DNA of 64,000 nucleotides from Arthrobacter ipis (GCF_014694315.1 NZ_JAAOXD010000001.1:503059-567058), one strand, 5' to 3'; shown: positions 7,296 to 15,897, counted from the stretch's first letter. A program made the numbers and translations. Notes: generated from the letters alone by a model not told the origin.

Positions 7296-8937
7296 GTGAC
7301 CACGGTGCGGCGGCTGGTGGTCTTTGTACTCCTCTTTGTCCTCGTGCTGATCGGCGCTTCCGGCGTGGGCGGCCTGTTTGAGCGGCTGTTTAACTCGGGT
7401 GCAGGGCCGGCCGGGAACGACGTCGGCGGCCTCGCCCGGTCCCTTCCGTTTGCACTGGTCGGTGGATCCATGGCCGCGGTCCTGTGGTGGCTCGTGTGGC
7501 GCCGGCAGGGGGAGGAAGCGGAGCGCTCCTCGGTTGCATGGGGGCTGTACGTCTCCGGCGCATACATCGTTGCCCTCATCACCGCGGTTACGGCTGTGCT
7601 CGGCGCCGTAGCGCAGTTGGTGGGACTGCTGGCCTGTGCCGCGTCCGGCCCGGCGGGTGCTTGGGTGAGGGCCTGGAATGGCGTTCGTCCCTGGCCACGG
7701 GTGTGGTGTGGGCGGCCGTGTGGGCATGGCCCCGGTGGATGTGGCAGCACCGTGGCAAGGGCCCGCGCCGGCTGCACACCGTCCCGGCGCTCGCGGGGTC
7801 TGTGTTCGGTCTGCTGCTAGGTGCCGGCGGGGCCGTGGCTGCTCTCGGCAGTCTTCTCGATGCGGCGCTGCGGGGGCTGGCAGGTACACATGACGTGGGA
7901 ACGCCCTGGTGGGTTTCGGTGCTGCAGTCACTCTTCTGGGCGGGCGGCGGGTTCCTGGTTTGGTGGTGGCATTGGGTCCGCGGCGAAGCTTGGCGCCTGT
8001 CCTCGCCGCTGGCCAACGTGGCCGCGGCGTTCTTTGGCGTGTTTGGCGGCTGCAGTACGGCAATGGCCGGCGCCATCACGGCGGTTTTCGTCCTGCTGCG
8101 GCTGGCACTGGACCGCTCCGAAGACATGATCCGGCTCGTGGATCCCCTTGGCCCCGCGCTGGCCGCGGCAGCTGTCGGGTGCCTAGTCTGGCGCTACCAC
8201 GCGTTGCTCACGTCCGCGTGGTCGGAGAAGATGCGGGAGACGGGGCTGCTGCTGGCATCCGGAGTGGCGGTGGTCGCTGCGGCCTCAGGTGTGGGAGTTG
8301 TTGTCAACGCGGCCTTGGGCTTTGCCGAGACGGCGCTGGCGGGAACGGGGACGCGCACACTGCTGCTGGGGGGAATCAGTGCCCTGGTTGTGGGCGGTGC
8401 GGTCTGGTGGTGGGCGTGGCAGCCGGCGGACCGCCGCGGGTGGTTGGCTACCAGGCCTTCGAGTATCTGCTGGACCCTGTGCCCTCCGGAACCCTGGTGG
8501 GACGGATCCGGGCGCCGCTCGGACTGCTGACCGCCACCGCGCTCGTGGCCGTCTATCACTACAGCGTCTGGCGCAGGGAGCGTGCGGTGCTGCCGACGGA
8601 CGCGGGCTCGCTGCAGGAAACCGACTCACTGCAGGAGGCTGGCCGGGTGCAGGACACCGGTCCGGTACGGACCGCGCGACGGACGATCGGCCAAGTCGTC
8701 CTGGTGACGGGCTCCGATCCTGTTCCACTGTCACGCGCCATCCACGAAGCCTCCGGTGCCGACGTGACGGTCTGGCTGCGGTCCGGCCTACCGGCAGGGC
8801 CGGACGCGGGACAGCCGGATGCCAGGACGCTTATGACCGCGCTGGAAGGTGTGAGCGCAGAGCGGGTGCTGGCCGTCGTCGGACCCGGCGCCCGGATCGA
8901 TGTCATCCCGGTACAGGCCACACCGCCCCATGAGTGA
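7296..8937 (+). pseudogene. DUF5671-like polytopic membrane protein broken by two frame changes
   Basis: Three reading frames carry successive parts of one protein. From GTG 7296 to about 7640 the first membrane segments are read (RRLVVFVLLFVLVLIGASGV). From about 7660 to 8430 another frame carries WRSSLATGVVWAAVWAWPRW and many further membrane helices. From about 8445 to 8937 the third frame carries GYQAFEYLL, RIRAPLGLLTATALVAVYHY and a soluble tail. Each frame shift is -1 relative to the last. At the second junction a conserved helix usually found before the GYQAFEYLL-like segment seems to be missing, so this is probably a deletion rather than a single-base error. Family naming is from pattern memory. 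Confidence 0.65.
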
Positions 8938-8955
8938 AGCCTCCTGACGGAAGCC

Positions 8956-9660
8956 TCAGGAAACGGGCTGCCCCTTGATCGGTGACCGGTCGGCGCCGTA
9001 TTCGGCCGTCACCAGGATGGGCAGGTGGTCCGATTTCCCCCGGGGGAGCGTTTCCACGCTTTCGATGTCGAGGCCCAGTGACGTAGCAAAGTCGAAGTGG
9101 CCTTTGAAGACCTTGTACCGGGTGTAGGTCCTGCGGTTGCTCAGGGACAGGGCGTAGCCGGAGTTCTTCATGTGCGTGTCAAGGTTCTTGGTGAAGAACG
9201 GGTAGTTGAAGTCGCCCACCATCAGGGTCATGAGGCCCGTGCCCATGCTGAGCAGCTCGGCATGCGCCGCGTGGATCTGCTTGCGCCGCAGCGAGTTGGA
9301 CGCTGTGAGCGGGGCGGCGTGGAACGAACCCACCACCAGCTCATGGTCAGTTTCATTGTCCACCATCCGGGTGCCGATCAGCCGCTCATGGGCCGGTGCC
9401 ATCACGCGGTCGTGCATCGACTTCTTCAGGGCAAAGGTCTGGGTATCCAGGGCCGTAAACCGGTCAGCCCGGTAGTAGATGGCCAGGCCCAGCCTGTTGC
9501 CCTTCGTGTAGTCGGCCAGGTGGAGCGGGCCGAGCGTGTCAGGCAGATCGGAAGAGTCACATTCCTGAAGGCAGAGGACGTCTATCCCAAAGTTGCGGGC
9601 CAGACTCATCAGTTCACCGCTCGCCTTGTGCTTGCGGAGGTTGTAGCTAATAACTCGCAT
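8956..9660 (-). CDS. Endonuclease/exonuclease/phosphatase family protein
   Basis: A 234-residue protein of the EEP fold (DNase I / exonuclease III / sphingomyelinase superfamily). The motifs are visible in order: YNL near residue 6, LQECD (about 31-35), a central H-A/FHAAPLT region, GDFNYPF (about 147-153) and the terminal SDHLPILV. It has no signal peptide from the chosen ATG, which follows AGAGGTG. The activity could be on nucleic acids or phosphoesters; nothing in the neighbourhood decides it. Confidence 0.8.
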   Translation of the reverse strand: MRVISYNLRKHKASGELMSLARNFGIDVLCLQECDSSDLPDTLGPLHLADYTKGNRLGLAIYYRADRFTALDTQTFALKKSMHDRVMAPAHERLIGTRMVDNETDHELVVGSFHAAPLTASNSLRRKQIHAAHAELLSMGTGLMTLMVGDFNYPFFTKNLDTHMKNSGYALSLSNRRTYTRYKVFKGHFDFATSLGLDIESVETLPRGKSDHLPILVTAEYGADRSPIKGQPVS

Positions 9661-9744
9661 CGAACACCTCTTCCGAGGGCTGCTAGAAGGACCAGTCTCC
9701 GAGTCTACCCAGATCATCATATGGAGATCCGTACATTAAGCGCG

Positions 9745-9777
9745 CGTCCGGCGAGGCAAAATATGCCGCGCCGGACG
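9745..9777. repeat. Inverted repeat in divergent intergenic region
   Basis: CGTCCGGCG (9745-9753) pairs with CGCCGGACG (9769-9777) across a 15-base A/T-richer loop. It lies between the EEP gene start and the end of the decayed gene, so it could be the terminator of that gene or an operator. Confidence 0.4.
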
Positions 9778-9818
9778 TATGCCAGATTCTGCAAAGGAGC
9801 TGTGGCCTCTGGCCTGAA

Positions 9819-10109
9819 TTACCTTCCGCCGGGGCCGCTTCCCTGCGTGTACTCTCCGGCCGTGACCGTGCCGCCGTCGAGGCAGCCCTCGCCCAGTCCG
9901 GACTCCACCTTCGCCGTGCCTCCGGTGTACACCGTGTACTGCTTCCCTGCTTCGATGGCTGCTGCGGAAAAGACCAGCGAGCCGGTGGCTTTGGTGGTCA
10001 CAAACGTGGCCACGAGCTTGCCGTCGGCGTTGTGGTGCACCACGAACCTGTCCAGCGCCCAGGCGGTGGCGCCGCCGGCGGACAGTGTCAGGGCAAGGGT
10101 GGACCCGGA
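9819..10109 (-). pseudogene. 3' remnant of a secreted carbohydrate-binding-type protein
   Basis: The last 96 codons of a secreted protein survive: GKLVATFVTTKATGSLVFSAAAIEAGKQYTVYTGG and a Gly-rich tail (GEYTQGSGPGGR). This pattern is the C-terminus of actinobacterial carbohydrate-binding-domain (DUF4353-like) proteins. Upstream of about 10110 the frame runs into sequence belonging to the promoter of the divergent DUF427 gene, and no signal peptide or N-terminal domain is present. The gene has lost most of its 5' part. Confidence 0.55.
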
Positions 10110-10245
10110 CTTATGCCCGCCGTGAGCCGGGCATTTGAGGAAGCTATGAAAGCTCCCGGCCAGCCGACGCGCTCCCGCCACAGGAATCATTGCGGACAGT
10201 CGGGTGTTGTGGAGGAAGCGAACCTGTCTTGGAGGAGGAAGCACC

Positions 10246-10530
10246 ATGGTCAGAGCGGTCTGGAACGGCGCCGTGATCGCTGAGAGCGACGCCACCGTGA
10301 AGGTGGAGGGAAACCACTACTTCCCGAAGGCGTCAGTGCGCACCGAATACTTGGAGGACAGCTCCCACTCCACGTATTGCCCCTGGAAGGGGGAAGCGAG
10401 CTACTACAGCCTGCGGGTTGACGGCCTGTGCAATGAGAATGCCGCCTGGTACTACGCCGATCCGTCTTCTGAAGCGGCCGGGATCAGGGATCACGTGGCG
10501 TTCTGGCACGGGGTCCGGATCGAAGCCTGA
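10246..10530 (+). CDS. DUF427 domain protein
   Basis: A 94-residue protein with the DUF427 signature: an N-terminal WNGAVIAES, central NHYFP and STYCPWKGEASYYS, then ENAAWYYADP and a VAFW motif. The family is a small beta-tent fold with no settled enzymatic role. ATG 10246 follows an excellent ribosome site (GGAGGAGGAAG). Confidence 0.9.
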   Translation: MVRAVWNGAVIAESDATVKVEGNHYFPKASVRTEYLEDSSHSTYCPWKGEASYYSLRVDGLCNENAAWYYADPSSEAAGIRDHVAFWHGVRIEA

Positions 10531-10599
10531 GACGGCTCCATAGGCCGGAAGCGATAGAGTGAACCGGGATTAACCGATCACGCTTCGAAGGAGTCACCG

Positions 10600-11403
10600 T
10601 TGACTGCTGAACTCACGGAACTCGCCGGCGGCGACTTCTACTACCAGGACCTGGGCGGCGGCCGATTCCGCTCCACCATCCACGCCCAGGGGGCGTGGAA
10701 CGCCCACGAACAGCACATGGCCCCGGCGTCGGGACTCCTGGCTGACCGGCTGGACCGGCACCAACCCCGGGACGGCATGCGGATGGCCAGGCTCAGCTAC
10801 GAAATCCTGGGACTGATCCCCGGCGGTGAATTTGAAATCGTCACCGCGACGTTGCGCCCGGGACGCACCATCGAGCTGCTGCAGGCTGAACTGGTGGCGG
10901 CCGGGCGTGTGGCCATCAGGGCGACGGCTTGGCGCATGGTCACCAGCGATACAACCGCCGTGGCCGCCGTCGAGGATGGGTCCATCCCCTCACCGGAAGA
11001 ATGCAAGCCCTATGACGGTGCGAGCGTGTGGCCTGGGGGCTACATCCGCTCCCTGGAAATGCGGGTGGCGGAAGGCCACCGGCCCGGCGCCGGGAAGGTG
11101 TGGCTGCGCACGGACCATCCGCTGACGGACGGAAACGACAGCACGGACATGGCGAGGCTCATGGGTCTCGTGGACACCGCCAACGGCATTGCCGCCCGGG
11201 TGCCTCCGGGCAAGGGCAGTTACGCCTTCCCGAACCTGGATCTCCAGATCCACATGTACCGGCGGCCGGAGGGCGAGTGGCTCGGGCTGGACAATGCCGT
11301 GTCCTTCGGTGCTGACGGCATCGGCCTCACCTCGACGGTGCTTCATGACCGGTCCGGCCCGTTCGGCCGGGCGGAACAGATCCTGACCTTGCGGAAGAGC
11401 TGA
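10600..11403 (+). CDS. Thioesterase family protein (TesB-like double hotdog)
   Basis: A 267-residue protein opening FYYQDLGGGRFRSTIHAQGAWNAHEQHMAPASGLLADRL and continuing with a first hotdog half containing RMARLSYEILGLIPGGEFEI and a second half with LGLDNAVSFGADGIGLTSTVLHDRSGPFGRAEQIL. This is the pattern of actinobacterial acyl-CoA thioesterase-like proteins. The terminal HD..GPFGRAEQ segment is the usual active-site helix region. The TTG start is preceded by AAGGAG. Probably cytoplasmic acyl-CoA hydrolysis; substrate unknown. Confidence 0.8.
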   Translation: MTAELTELAGGDFYYQDLGGGRFRSTIHAQGAWNAHEQHMAPASGLLADRLDRHQPRDGMRMARLSYEILGLIPGGEFEIVTATLRPGRTIELLQAELVAAGRVAIRATAWRMVTSDTTAVAAVEDGSIPSPEECKPYDGASVWPGGYIRSLEMRVAEGHRPGAGKVWLRTDHPLTDGNDSTDMARLMGLVDTANGIAARVPPGKGSYAFPNLDLQIHMYRRPEGEWLGLDNAVSFGADGIGLTSTVLHDRSGPFGRAEQILTLRKS

Positions 11404-11415
11404 CCCGCGGGCCGG

Positions 11416-11817
11416 CTAGTGGAAGACCAGCCAGCCCGCCAGCGTGGCGAGGCCGGTCAGCAGGGCGCCCCACGCCATGTCCACAACGATGAGCTGCAGC
11501 GGCCAGGTCTTGAGCGTCGCGGCGTTGGTGAGGTCGTACGTGGCGTAGGCGAAGGCGCCCAGCGCCGCCCCGTGGCCGACGGCGGTCAGCCACGTGCCGC
11601 TGTCGAGCGCCGGCCGCAGGGCAAAGAAAACGATGCCCGAAATGTAAATCAAATAGAACGCCACGGCGTACCCTAGATGGGGCCGGTCGGCCAGCAATTC
11701 ACCGATGTGGCTGCGGTAGAACGGGTTCATGAGCTTGAGCCACACGGCGTCGATCACGGCGAAAGCAGCGGCGACGACCAGAAATTGCAACACGACCATA
11801 AGGGAGCTTAGCAACAT
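11416..11817 (-). CDS. DUF2177 family membrane protein
   Basis: A 133-residue protein with four membrane helices and the DUF2177 pattern: IDAVWLKLMNPFYRSHIG near the N-terminus, GAALGAFAYATYDLTNAATLKTWPL in the third and fourth helices. Function unknown. The start ATG at 11817 overlaps the divergent start codon at 11816, leaving no room for its own promoter or a ribosome site. The internal ATG 11799 (MVVLQFLVVAAAF) is an alternative; neither has a strong ribosome site. Confidence 0.8.
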   Translation of the reverse strand: MLLSSLMVVLQFLVVAAAFAVIDAVWLKLMNPFYRSHIGELLADRPHLGYAVAFYLIYISGIVFFALRPALDSGTWLTAVGHGAALGAFAYATYDLTNAATLKTWPLQLIVVDMAWGALLTGLATLAGWLVFH

Positions 11818-12565
11818 GCAGCAGGCCGGGGCTGATTCACGGACTCTGACCCTCGTCCGGCAGGAGCAGTCCCTCGGCGCCGTCCGTGACCTTGACTTCG
11901 GGATCGAACTCCTCGGCAAGGCCAGGGCCGGGGACATCGGATCCACGCTTCGGCTGTACCGGCCCGCACCGACTGTTGCCTTCGGCCAGCGCGACACCCG
12001 CCTGCCCGGCTTCGGCGCCGCCGCCCAGACCTGCCGCGACCTGGGGTTCGAGCCGCTGATCCGCAAGGCGGGAGGCCGCGCGGCCGCGTATCACGAAGGC
12101 ACGCTGATCATTGACCACGTGGAGCCGCACAGCGATGCGATCGCCGGAGCCAAAGGGCGTTTCGCATTTTTCGGCGAAATGCTGGCGGGAGCACTCCAGA
12201 GCGTTGGCGTGCACGCCGCCGTCGGCGAGATTCCGGGGGAGTACTGTCCCGGCGAATACAGCGTCCACGGCTTCGCGCCCGGGGTCCCTGACCACCGGAT
12301 CAAGCTGGTGGGCACAGCGCAGCGCGTGGTGTCCGGCGCCTGGCTGTTCAGCTCTGTGGTGGTGGTGGAGAATTCGGCGCCCATCCGCGAGGTGCTGACG
12401 GCCAGCTACGAGGCCCTTGGGCTGGATTGGGATCCCGCGACCGCCGGCGCGGCCAACGACCTTGTGCCCGGCCTTGACGTACAGGCCATCGAGGACGCGG
12501 TGGTCCGCACCTACGCGGAGTACGCCACACTGGGGCAGGCGGACTTCAGCAGTCTCCGCGCCTAG
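11816..12565 (+). CDS. Biotin/lipoate protein ligase (LplA/LipM-like) family protein
   Basis: A 249-residue protein of the lipoyl/biotinyl transferase fold. It shows the substrate loop RKAGGRAAAYHEGTLIID, and the catalytic lysine segment IKLVGTAQRVVSGAWLFSSVVV. A cysteine-containing loop (GEYCPGEYSVHG) precedes the lysine, as in octanoyltransferase-like relatives, so ligase versus transferase activity cannot be decided. The likely role is attaching or moving lipoyl/octanoyl groups on carrier domains of dehydrogenase complexes. AGGGAG lies before ATG 11816. Confidence 0.75.
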   Translation: MQQAGADSRTLTLVRQEQSLGAVRDLDFGIELLGKARAGDIGSTLRLYRPAPTVAFGQRDTRLPGFGAAAQTCRDLGFEPLIRKAGGRAAAYHEGTLIIDHVEPHSDAIAGAKGRFAFFGEMLAGALQSVGVHAAVGEIPGEYCPGEYSVHGFAPGVPDHRIKLVGTAQRVVSGAWLFSSVVVVENSAPIREVLTASYEALGLDWDPATAGAANDLVPGLDVQAIEDAVVRTYAEYATLGQADFSSLRA

Positions 12566-12575
12566 CGCTGCCGGG

Positions 12576-12938
12576 TCATTCGGTGGCCGGGGGGATTTGG
12601 CAGATCATGAGGACGTTTCCGTCCGGGTCCCGGAAGTTGAACCACTGGTCATCGTTGACCTCGGTGAGTTCCACGCCCCGGGTTTTCATGAAGGCATGGG
12701 CCGCATGGATGTCCGCTGTGTTGAAGTGGAACGCGGGAACCTGGAAGACGGCGCCGGGGGAGTAGATCTTGCTGTCCAGGACGAGGCCGGCCCCGTCCAT
12801 GGGGAGTATGTACAGATGGTCCAGCAGGACCTTGTCATCGGCGGGCACGCCCAGCATGCCGCAATACCAGTCGCGGGCTTCCTCGATATCGCTGACAGGG
12901 ACAAAGACGGTGCCGATCTGCGGTGAAACTGGACTCAC
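12576..12938 (-). CDS. VOC/glyoxalase family protein
   Basis: A 120-residue single-module protein of the vicinal-oxygen-chelate fold: GTVFVPVSDIEEARDWYCGMLG at the start and FNFRDPDGNVLMICQ at the end. This is a glyoxalase/bleomycin-resistance/dioxygenase-type fold whose reaction cannot be read from the sequence. GTG 12938 follows AAAGGAT. It is convergent with the lipoate-ligase-like gene. Confidence 0.8.
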   Translation of the reverse strand: MSPVSPQIGTVFVPVSDIEEARDWYCGMLGVPADDKVLLDHLYILPMDGAGLVLDSKIYSPGAVFQVPAFHFNTADIHAAHAFMKTRGVELTEVNDDQWFNFRDPDGNVLMICQIPPATE

Positions 12939-13099
12939 AGCAATCCTTTGGAACGCGGGAAGGAACTCGAACTGTAACGCGCTGGACTGGCCGCCGCCAG
13001 GAGCGGGGCCCGCCGGGATTTTTCGTACCCAGACCTGTCGATTTCAAACGCGCGGGAGAGGACGATTAAGGGACAGCCGCTGAAAAAAGGAGGTCGGTG

Positions 13100-13357
13100 A
13101 TGTGCTATTCATCGCGGGCGGATTTCGGCTGGGACACCCGGAAGGATGCCCTCCGGAAGCCTGAGGTGCACCTGGAACCGGCGCCGCCGGAAGCTGCGCC
13201 CGGGAAGCCTGTGGACCATCCGGAACCCCGGACCCATGCAGACGACACCAAGCTGTGGGCCTTCCTGGCCCGCCGCAAGGAGCCCCGCCAGGAAGCCCAC
13301 GCTCGCAGGCCGGTGCAGGACCGGATCGACGAAAAAGTCTTTACTGGTGAATCTTGA
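13100..13357 (+). CDS. Small hypothetical protein (85 aa)
   Basis: An 85-residue hydrophilic protein starting MCYSSRADFGWDTRKDA, with a proline-rich centre and a basic helical end (WAFLARRKEPRQEAHARR). It has a single cysteine at position 2. The ATG is preceded by an optimal ribosome site (AAAGGAGG), which argues for real translation. I do not recognise the family. Confidence 0.6.
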   Translation: MCYSSRADFGWDTRKDALRKPEVHLEPAPPEAAPGKPVDHPEPRTHADDTKLWAFLARRKEPRQEAHARRPVQDRIDEKVFTGES

Positions 13358-13371
13358 TTGCGGCGTCAGCC

Positions 13372-13629
13372 CTACGCGGCCAGCCTGCTCTTGACCTCGG
13401 CTGCAGACGGGTTCGTGGCAGCGGTGCCGTCCGGGAAGAGAACGGTGGGGACGGTGCGGTTGCCGCCATTGATCTGCTCCACGAGCTCGGCCGTGCCGTC
13501 AACCTCTTCGATGTTGATCTCGGTGTAGCCGATGCCCTGGGCGTCCAGCTGCTTCTTCAGCCGGTTGCAATAGCCGCACCAGGTGGTCGAGAACATGGTG
13601 ATGGTGCCGTCTTCGGGGGTAAAGTCCAC
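13372..13629 (-). CDS. mrx1: Mycoredoxin (Mrx1-like glutaredoxin)
   Basis: An 85-residue glutaredoxin-fold protein that in actinobacteria reduces mixed disulfides with mycothiol. The active site C18-G-Y-C21 lies in TWCGYCNRLKKQL. The cis-proline motif (NGGNRTVPTV) and the end ATNPSAAEVKSRL match mycobacterial Mrx1 closely. GTG 13629 was chosen since GAGGAGA precedes it; the longer frame upstream overlaps the control region of the divergent SRAP gene. Electrons would come from mycothiol and mycothione reductase. Confidence 0.88.
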   Translation of the reverse strand: MDFTPEDGTITMFSTTWCGYCNRLKKQLDAQGIGYTEINIEEVDGTAELVEQINGGNRTVPTVLFPDGTAATNPSAAEVKSRLAA

Positions 13630-13731
13630 GGGCTCTCCTCGGATTGATATGGTCCTGTCGGTTTCCTTCCCCACAACCGTAACCCGGGCACCGGTATTCC
13701 CCAGTCTCTGTTGCAATGGCATGCTGGTGCC

Positions 13732-14481
13732 ATGTGTGGACGTTACGTCATGGCCCGGGCAGTGGGGGATTTGCTGGCAGAATTCGACGCCGAGCTTGAG
13801 AACGAAACCGAAATCCCGCCGTCGTGGAACGTTGCCCCCACGGACGGTGCGCCCATCGTCCTGGAACGGCTTATCGACGGCGGCACGGTCCGCCAGCTGC
13901 ACGTCGCCCGCTGGGGCCTGGTGCCGTCGTGGGCGAAAAGCCCGGGCATCGGCGCGAAGATGATCAACGCCCGGAGCGAGTCGGTCCTCGAGAAGCCGGC
14001 GTTCCGCAAAGCGGTGCAGTCGAGGCGCTGCGCCGTCCCGGCGGACGGCTACTACGAATGGAAACAGGGCGAGGGCCGCAACAAACAGCCCTACTACGTC
14101 CACCCCCGTGACGACTCCGCCATGGCCTTCGCGGGACTGTACGAGTGGTGGAAGGACCCGTCCGTGCCGCCGGGTGAACCCGCCCAGTGGATGCTCTCGA
14201 TGTCCATCATGACGGCGGACTCACCGCCGGCGGGAACTGAAGGCACCGTGTTCGCCGAACTTACGGCGCTCCACGACCGCGTCCCGCTGCCCATGAGCCG
14301 CGACACCATGGCAGCCTGGCTTGACCCGCAGGTTGACGACGCTGCCGGCCTGGTGGACCTCGTCCGGTCCGGCGTGAAGGACGTAGCCGCCGGCTGGCGG
14401 GTGGACTCCGTGGGCAAGGCGGTGGGCAACGTCCGCAACAACTCTCCGGAGCTCATCGAGCCTGTGGAGGCACTCTTCTGA
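13732..14481 (+). CDS. SRAP/HMCES (YedK-like) abasic-site shielding protein
   Basis: A 249-residue SOS-response-associated peptidase (SRAP) protein. After removal of Met1 the catalytic Cys2 (MCGRY) is N-terminal and crosslinks to abasic sites in single-stranded DNA, protecting them. The other active-site residues are visible: N79 (INARSE), E109 (GYYEWK) and H181 (LHDRVPLPM). The reading frame extends upstream of ATG 13732, but the Cys2 requirement fixes this start. It is divergent from mycoredoxin. No LexA box is obvious upstream. Confidence 0.92.
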   Translation: MCGRYVMARAVGDLLAEFDAELENETEIPPSWNVAPTDGAPIVLERLIDGGTVRQLHVARWGLVPSWAKSPGIGAKMINARSESVLEKPAFRKAVQSRRCAVPADGYYEWKQGEGRNKQPYYVHPRDDSAMAFAGLYEWWKDPSVPPGEPAQWMLSMSIMTADSPPAGTEGTVFAELTALHDRVPLPMSRDTMAAWLDPQVDDAAGLVDLVRSGVKDVAAGWRVDSVGKAVGNVRNNSPELIEPVEALF

Positions 14482-14541
14482 GACTGACTTTTGGGGGTCA
14501 CGGACTAGCTGACCTGACCGGAATCAGGGCCGAGCCTGGAA

Positions 14542-14964
14542 TCAGACGGTGACCTGGCCGCCGTCGTCCACTGTCCACGTGGGGTTGAAGGCAATTTCCC
14601 AGCGGAAGCCGTCCGGATCGGCGAAGTATCCGGTGTAGCCGCCCCACGGCTGGGTCTTGGGAGGGGCCACGACGGACGCGCCGGCCGACTCTGCCTGAGC
14701 TATTACCTGGTCTACCTGCTCGGCGCTGCCGACGTTGTGGCTGAGCGTAATGCAGGGGACTGCGGAGGGAGCATCAACGGCGGCCTCGGCCCGCATCTGC
14801 GCGGCATCCCACAGGGAAAGAATCAGGCCGTGGTTGGCCTGGATAAAGACCACCTCATCGGGAACCTCACGGTGGACCGGCCAACCCAAGCCGTCCACAT
14901 AGAAGCGCCGGGAGGCGGCCACGCTACGCACTCCCAATGAAATAAAATCGACTCTGGGCTGCAT
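14542..14964 (-). CDS. VOC/glyoxalase family protein
   Basis: A 140-residue VOC-fold protein: FISLGVRSVAASRRFYVDGLGW at the N-terminus, VFIQANHGLILSLWD in the middle, and WGGYTGYFADPDGFRWEIAFNPTW at the C-terminus. The last segment with its Glu is typical of glyoxalase-like enzymes. Metal residues appear incomplete in the N-terminal half. Substrate unknown. It starts 14 bases from the divergent chorismate mutase. Confidence 0.8.
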   Translation of the reverse strand: MQPRVDFISLGVRSVAASRRFYVDGLGWPVHREVPDEVVFIQANHGLILSLWDAAQMRAEAAVDAPSAVPCITLSHNVGSAEQVDQVIAQAESAGASVVAPPKTQPWGGYTGYFADPDGFRWEIAFNPTWTVDDGGQVTV

Positions 14965-14978
14965 GGTTCGATACTGTC

Positions 14979-15305
14979 ATGATCATGCCCACAAATCACG
15001 GAGACGAGAAAAACGCCCAGGCTGACCGGGAACAGCTCGCCGCCGTGCGGGTTGCGGTGGACGAGGTGGACGAGCAGATCGTCACGCTGATCGCTCGCCG
15101 CGAGCGCCTGATCCGCATCGCGGGAACCCTGAAGGGTGACGACGCTGAAGTGCGGGCGCCGGGACGCGTGGAACGGGTCATCGAGCATGTGCGCTTGGCC
15201 GCAGAGAAAAAAGAAATAGACCCGGACATCGTGGAAAGCACGTACCGGGCCATGATCTCGAAGTTCATCGAGCTTGAGTTGAAAATCCACAACGACAACA
15301 GCTGA
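14979..15305 (+). CDS. Chorismate mutase, AroQ class
   Basis: A 108-residue all-helical AroQ-type chorismate mutase. It converts chorismate to prephenate, the branch point to Phe and Tyr. The pattern includes LAAVRVAVDEVDEQIVTLIARRERLI, a central LKGDDAEVRAPGRVERVIEHVR and a C-terminal FIELELKI. The basic residues that bind the substrate (R in the first helix, K52 region, R of PGR) are visible. A second ATG at 14985 is equally possible. No signal peptide is present, so it is a cytoplasmic form, unlike secreted mycobacterial AroQ. Confidence 0.8.
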   Translation: MIMPTNHGDEKNAQADREQLAAVRVAVDEVDEQIVTLIARRERLIRIAGTLKGDDAEVRAPGRVERVIEHVRLAAEKKEIDPDIVESTYRAMISKFIELELKIHNDNS

Positions 15306-15312
15306 GCTGTTG
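15296..15312 (+). repeat. Short hairpin across the chorismate mutase stop codon
   Basis: CAACAGC-TGA-GCTGTTG, a perfect seven-base-arm inverted repeat with the stop codon in the loop. It lacks a T-run, so it is at best a weak terminator. Confidence 0.35.
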
Positions 15313-15414
15313 CTTCTGGCTGCGGAGAGGCTCCGTCCGCTGACAGGCGCGCCGGGGCGCGGGGCCAGCTGATCCGGGCTGCTGCCCGGTGCCGCTCGCG
15401 GGGGCGCTGACCCT

Positions 15415-15801
15415 CTAGAGCTTCTCCTCGACAGGCACGCCGGACTGGAATTCCCGCCCGTCGGCCTCGCTGAACGCGGACATGAGGTGGCTCTTGTCCA
15501 GCCCAAGTACCGTGCTCATCGGGAAGTTGCCCGTGATGGTGTTGCCCGAGTGCTCAACGCTGCTGAGGTCGAAGTTCTCCTCCGTGCCGTCATGGCTGAA
15601 GGAGTAGATCGAGACCGCCTCGCCGTTCATGAACTCGATTCCCAGCCTCCGTTGATGAGAATAATCCGGAGTGGCAGCCACGAGCCCCACAACAAAGGCT
15701 CCCGATGCTGGAATGTTGCCGTCGATATCGAACCTGGCCACCAATGTGCTTTCTTTGGCGGCGATGCTTACCTGCTTCAGGAGCGCGTCATTGGAACTCA
15801 T
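15415..15801 (-). CDS. Hypothetical protein (128 aa)
   Basis: A 128-residue soluble protein from ATG 15801 (AGGATGG upstream). It contains SIAAKESTLVARFDIDGNIPASGAFVVGLVAATPDYSHQRRLGIEF, then NFDLSSVEHSGNTITGNFPMSTV. It looks like an all-beta protein of about one domain. It has no cysteine and no membrane segment. It ends in an acidic-basic tail (PVEEKL). I do not recognise the family. It lies next to the SOS unit in divergent orientation but shows no DNA-repair signature. Confidence 0.6.
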   Translation of the reverse strand: MSSNDALLKQVSIAAKESTLVARFDIDGNIPASGAFVVGLVAATPDYSHQRRLGIEFMNGEAVSIYSFSHDGTEENFDLSSVEHSGNTITGNFPMSTVLGLDKSHLMSAFSEADGREFQSGVPVEEKL

Positions 15802-15867
15802 GGGACCATCCTGCCCTGTGAGCCGCCGTCCGTCCACACCCATCTAGGTTTTGTCCCCGGCCCGGCG

Positions 15868-15873
15868 TAGACT
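15868..15873 (+). promoter_or_regulatory. -10 element (TAGACT) of the DUF6504-dnaE2 operon
   Basis: TAGACT lies nine bases upstream of the LexA box. Transcription would start near 15880, so LexA bound at 15882-15897 would sit on the start site. Confidence 0.55.
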
Positions 15874-15881
15874 GGAACTAT

Positions 15882-15897
15882 TCGAATACATATTCGA
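15882..15897. promoter_or_regulatory. LexA (SOS) box
   Basis: TCGAATACATATTCGA is a perfect 16-bp palindrome of the actinobacterial SOS type (TCGAAC-N4-GTTCGA, with the inner C/G replaced by T/A). The flanking T and A extend the symmetry. It lies just after the -10 element and about 60 bases before DUF6504, in front of the SOS polymerase gene dnaE2, the standard LexA target in actinobacteria. Confidence 0.85.
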
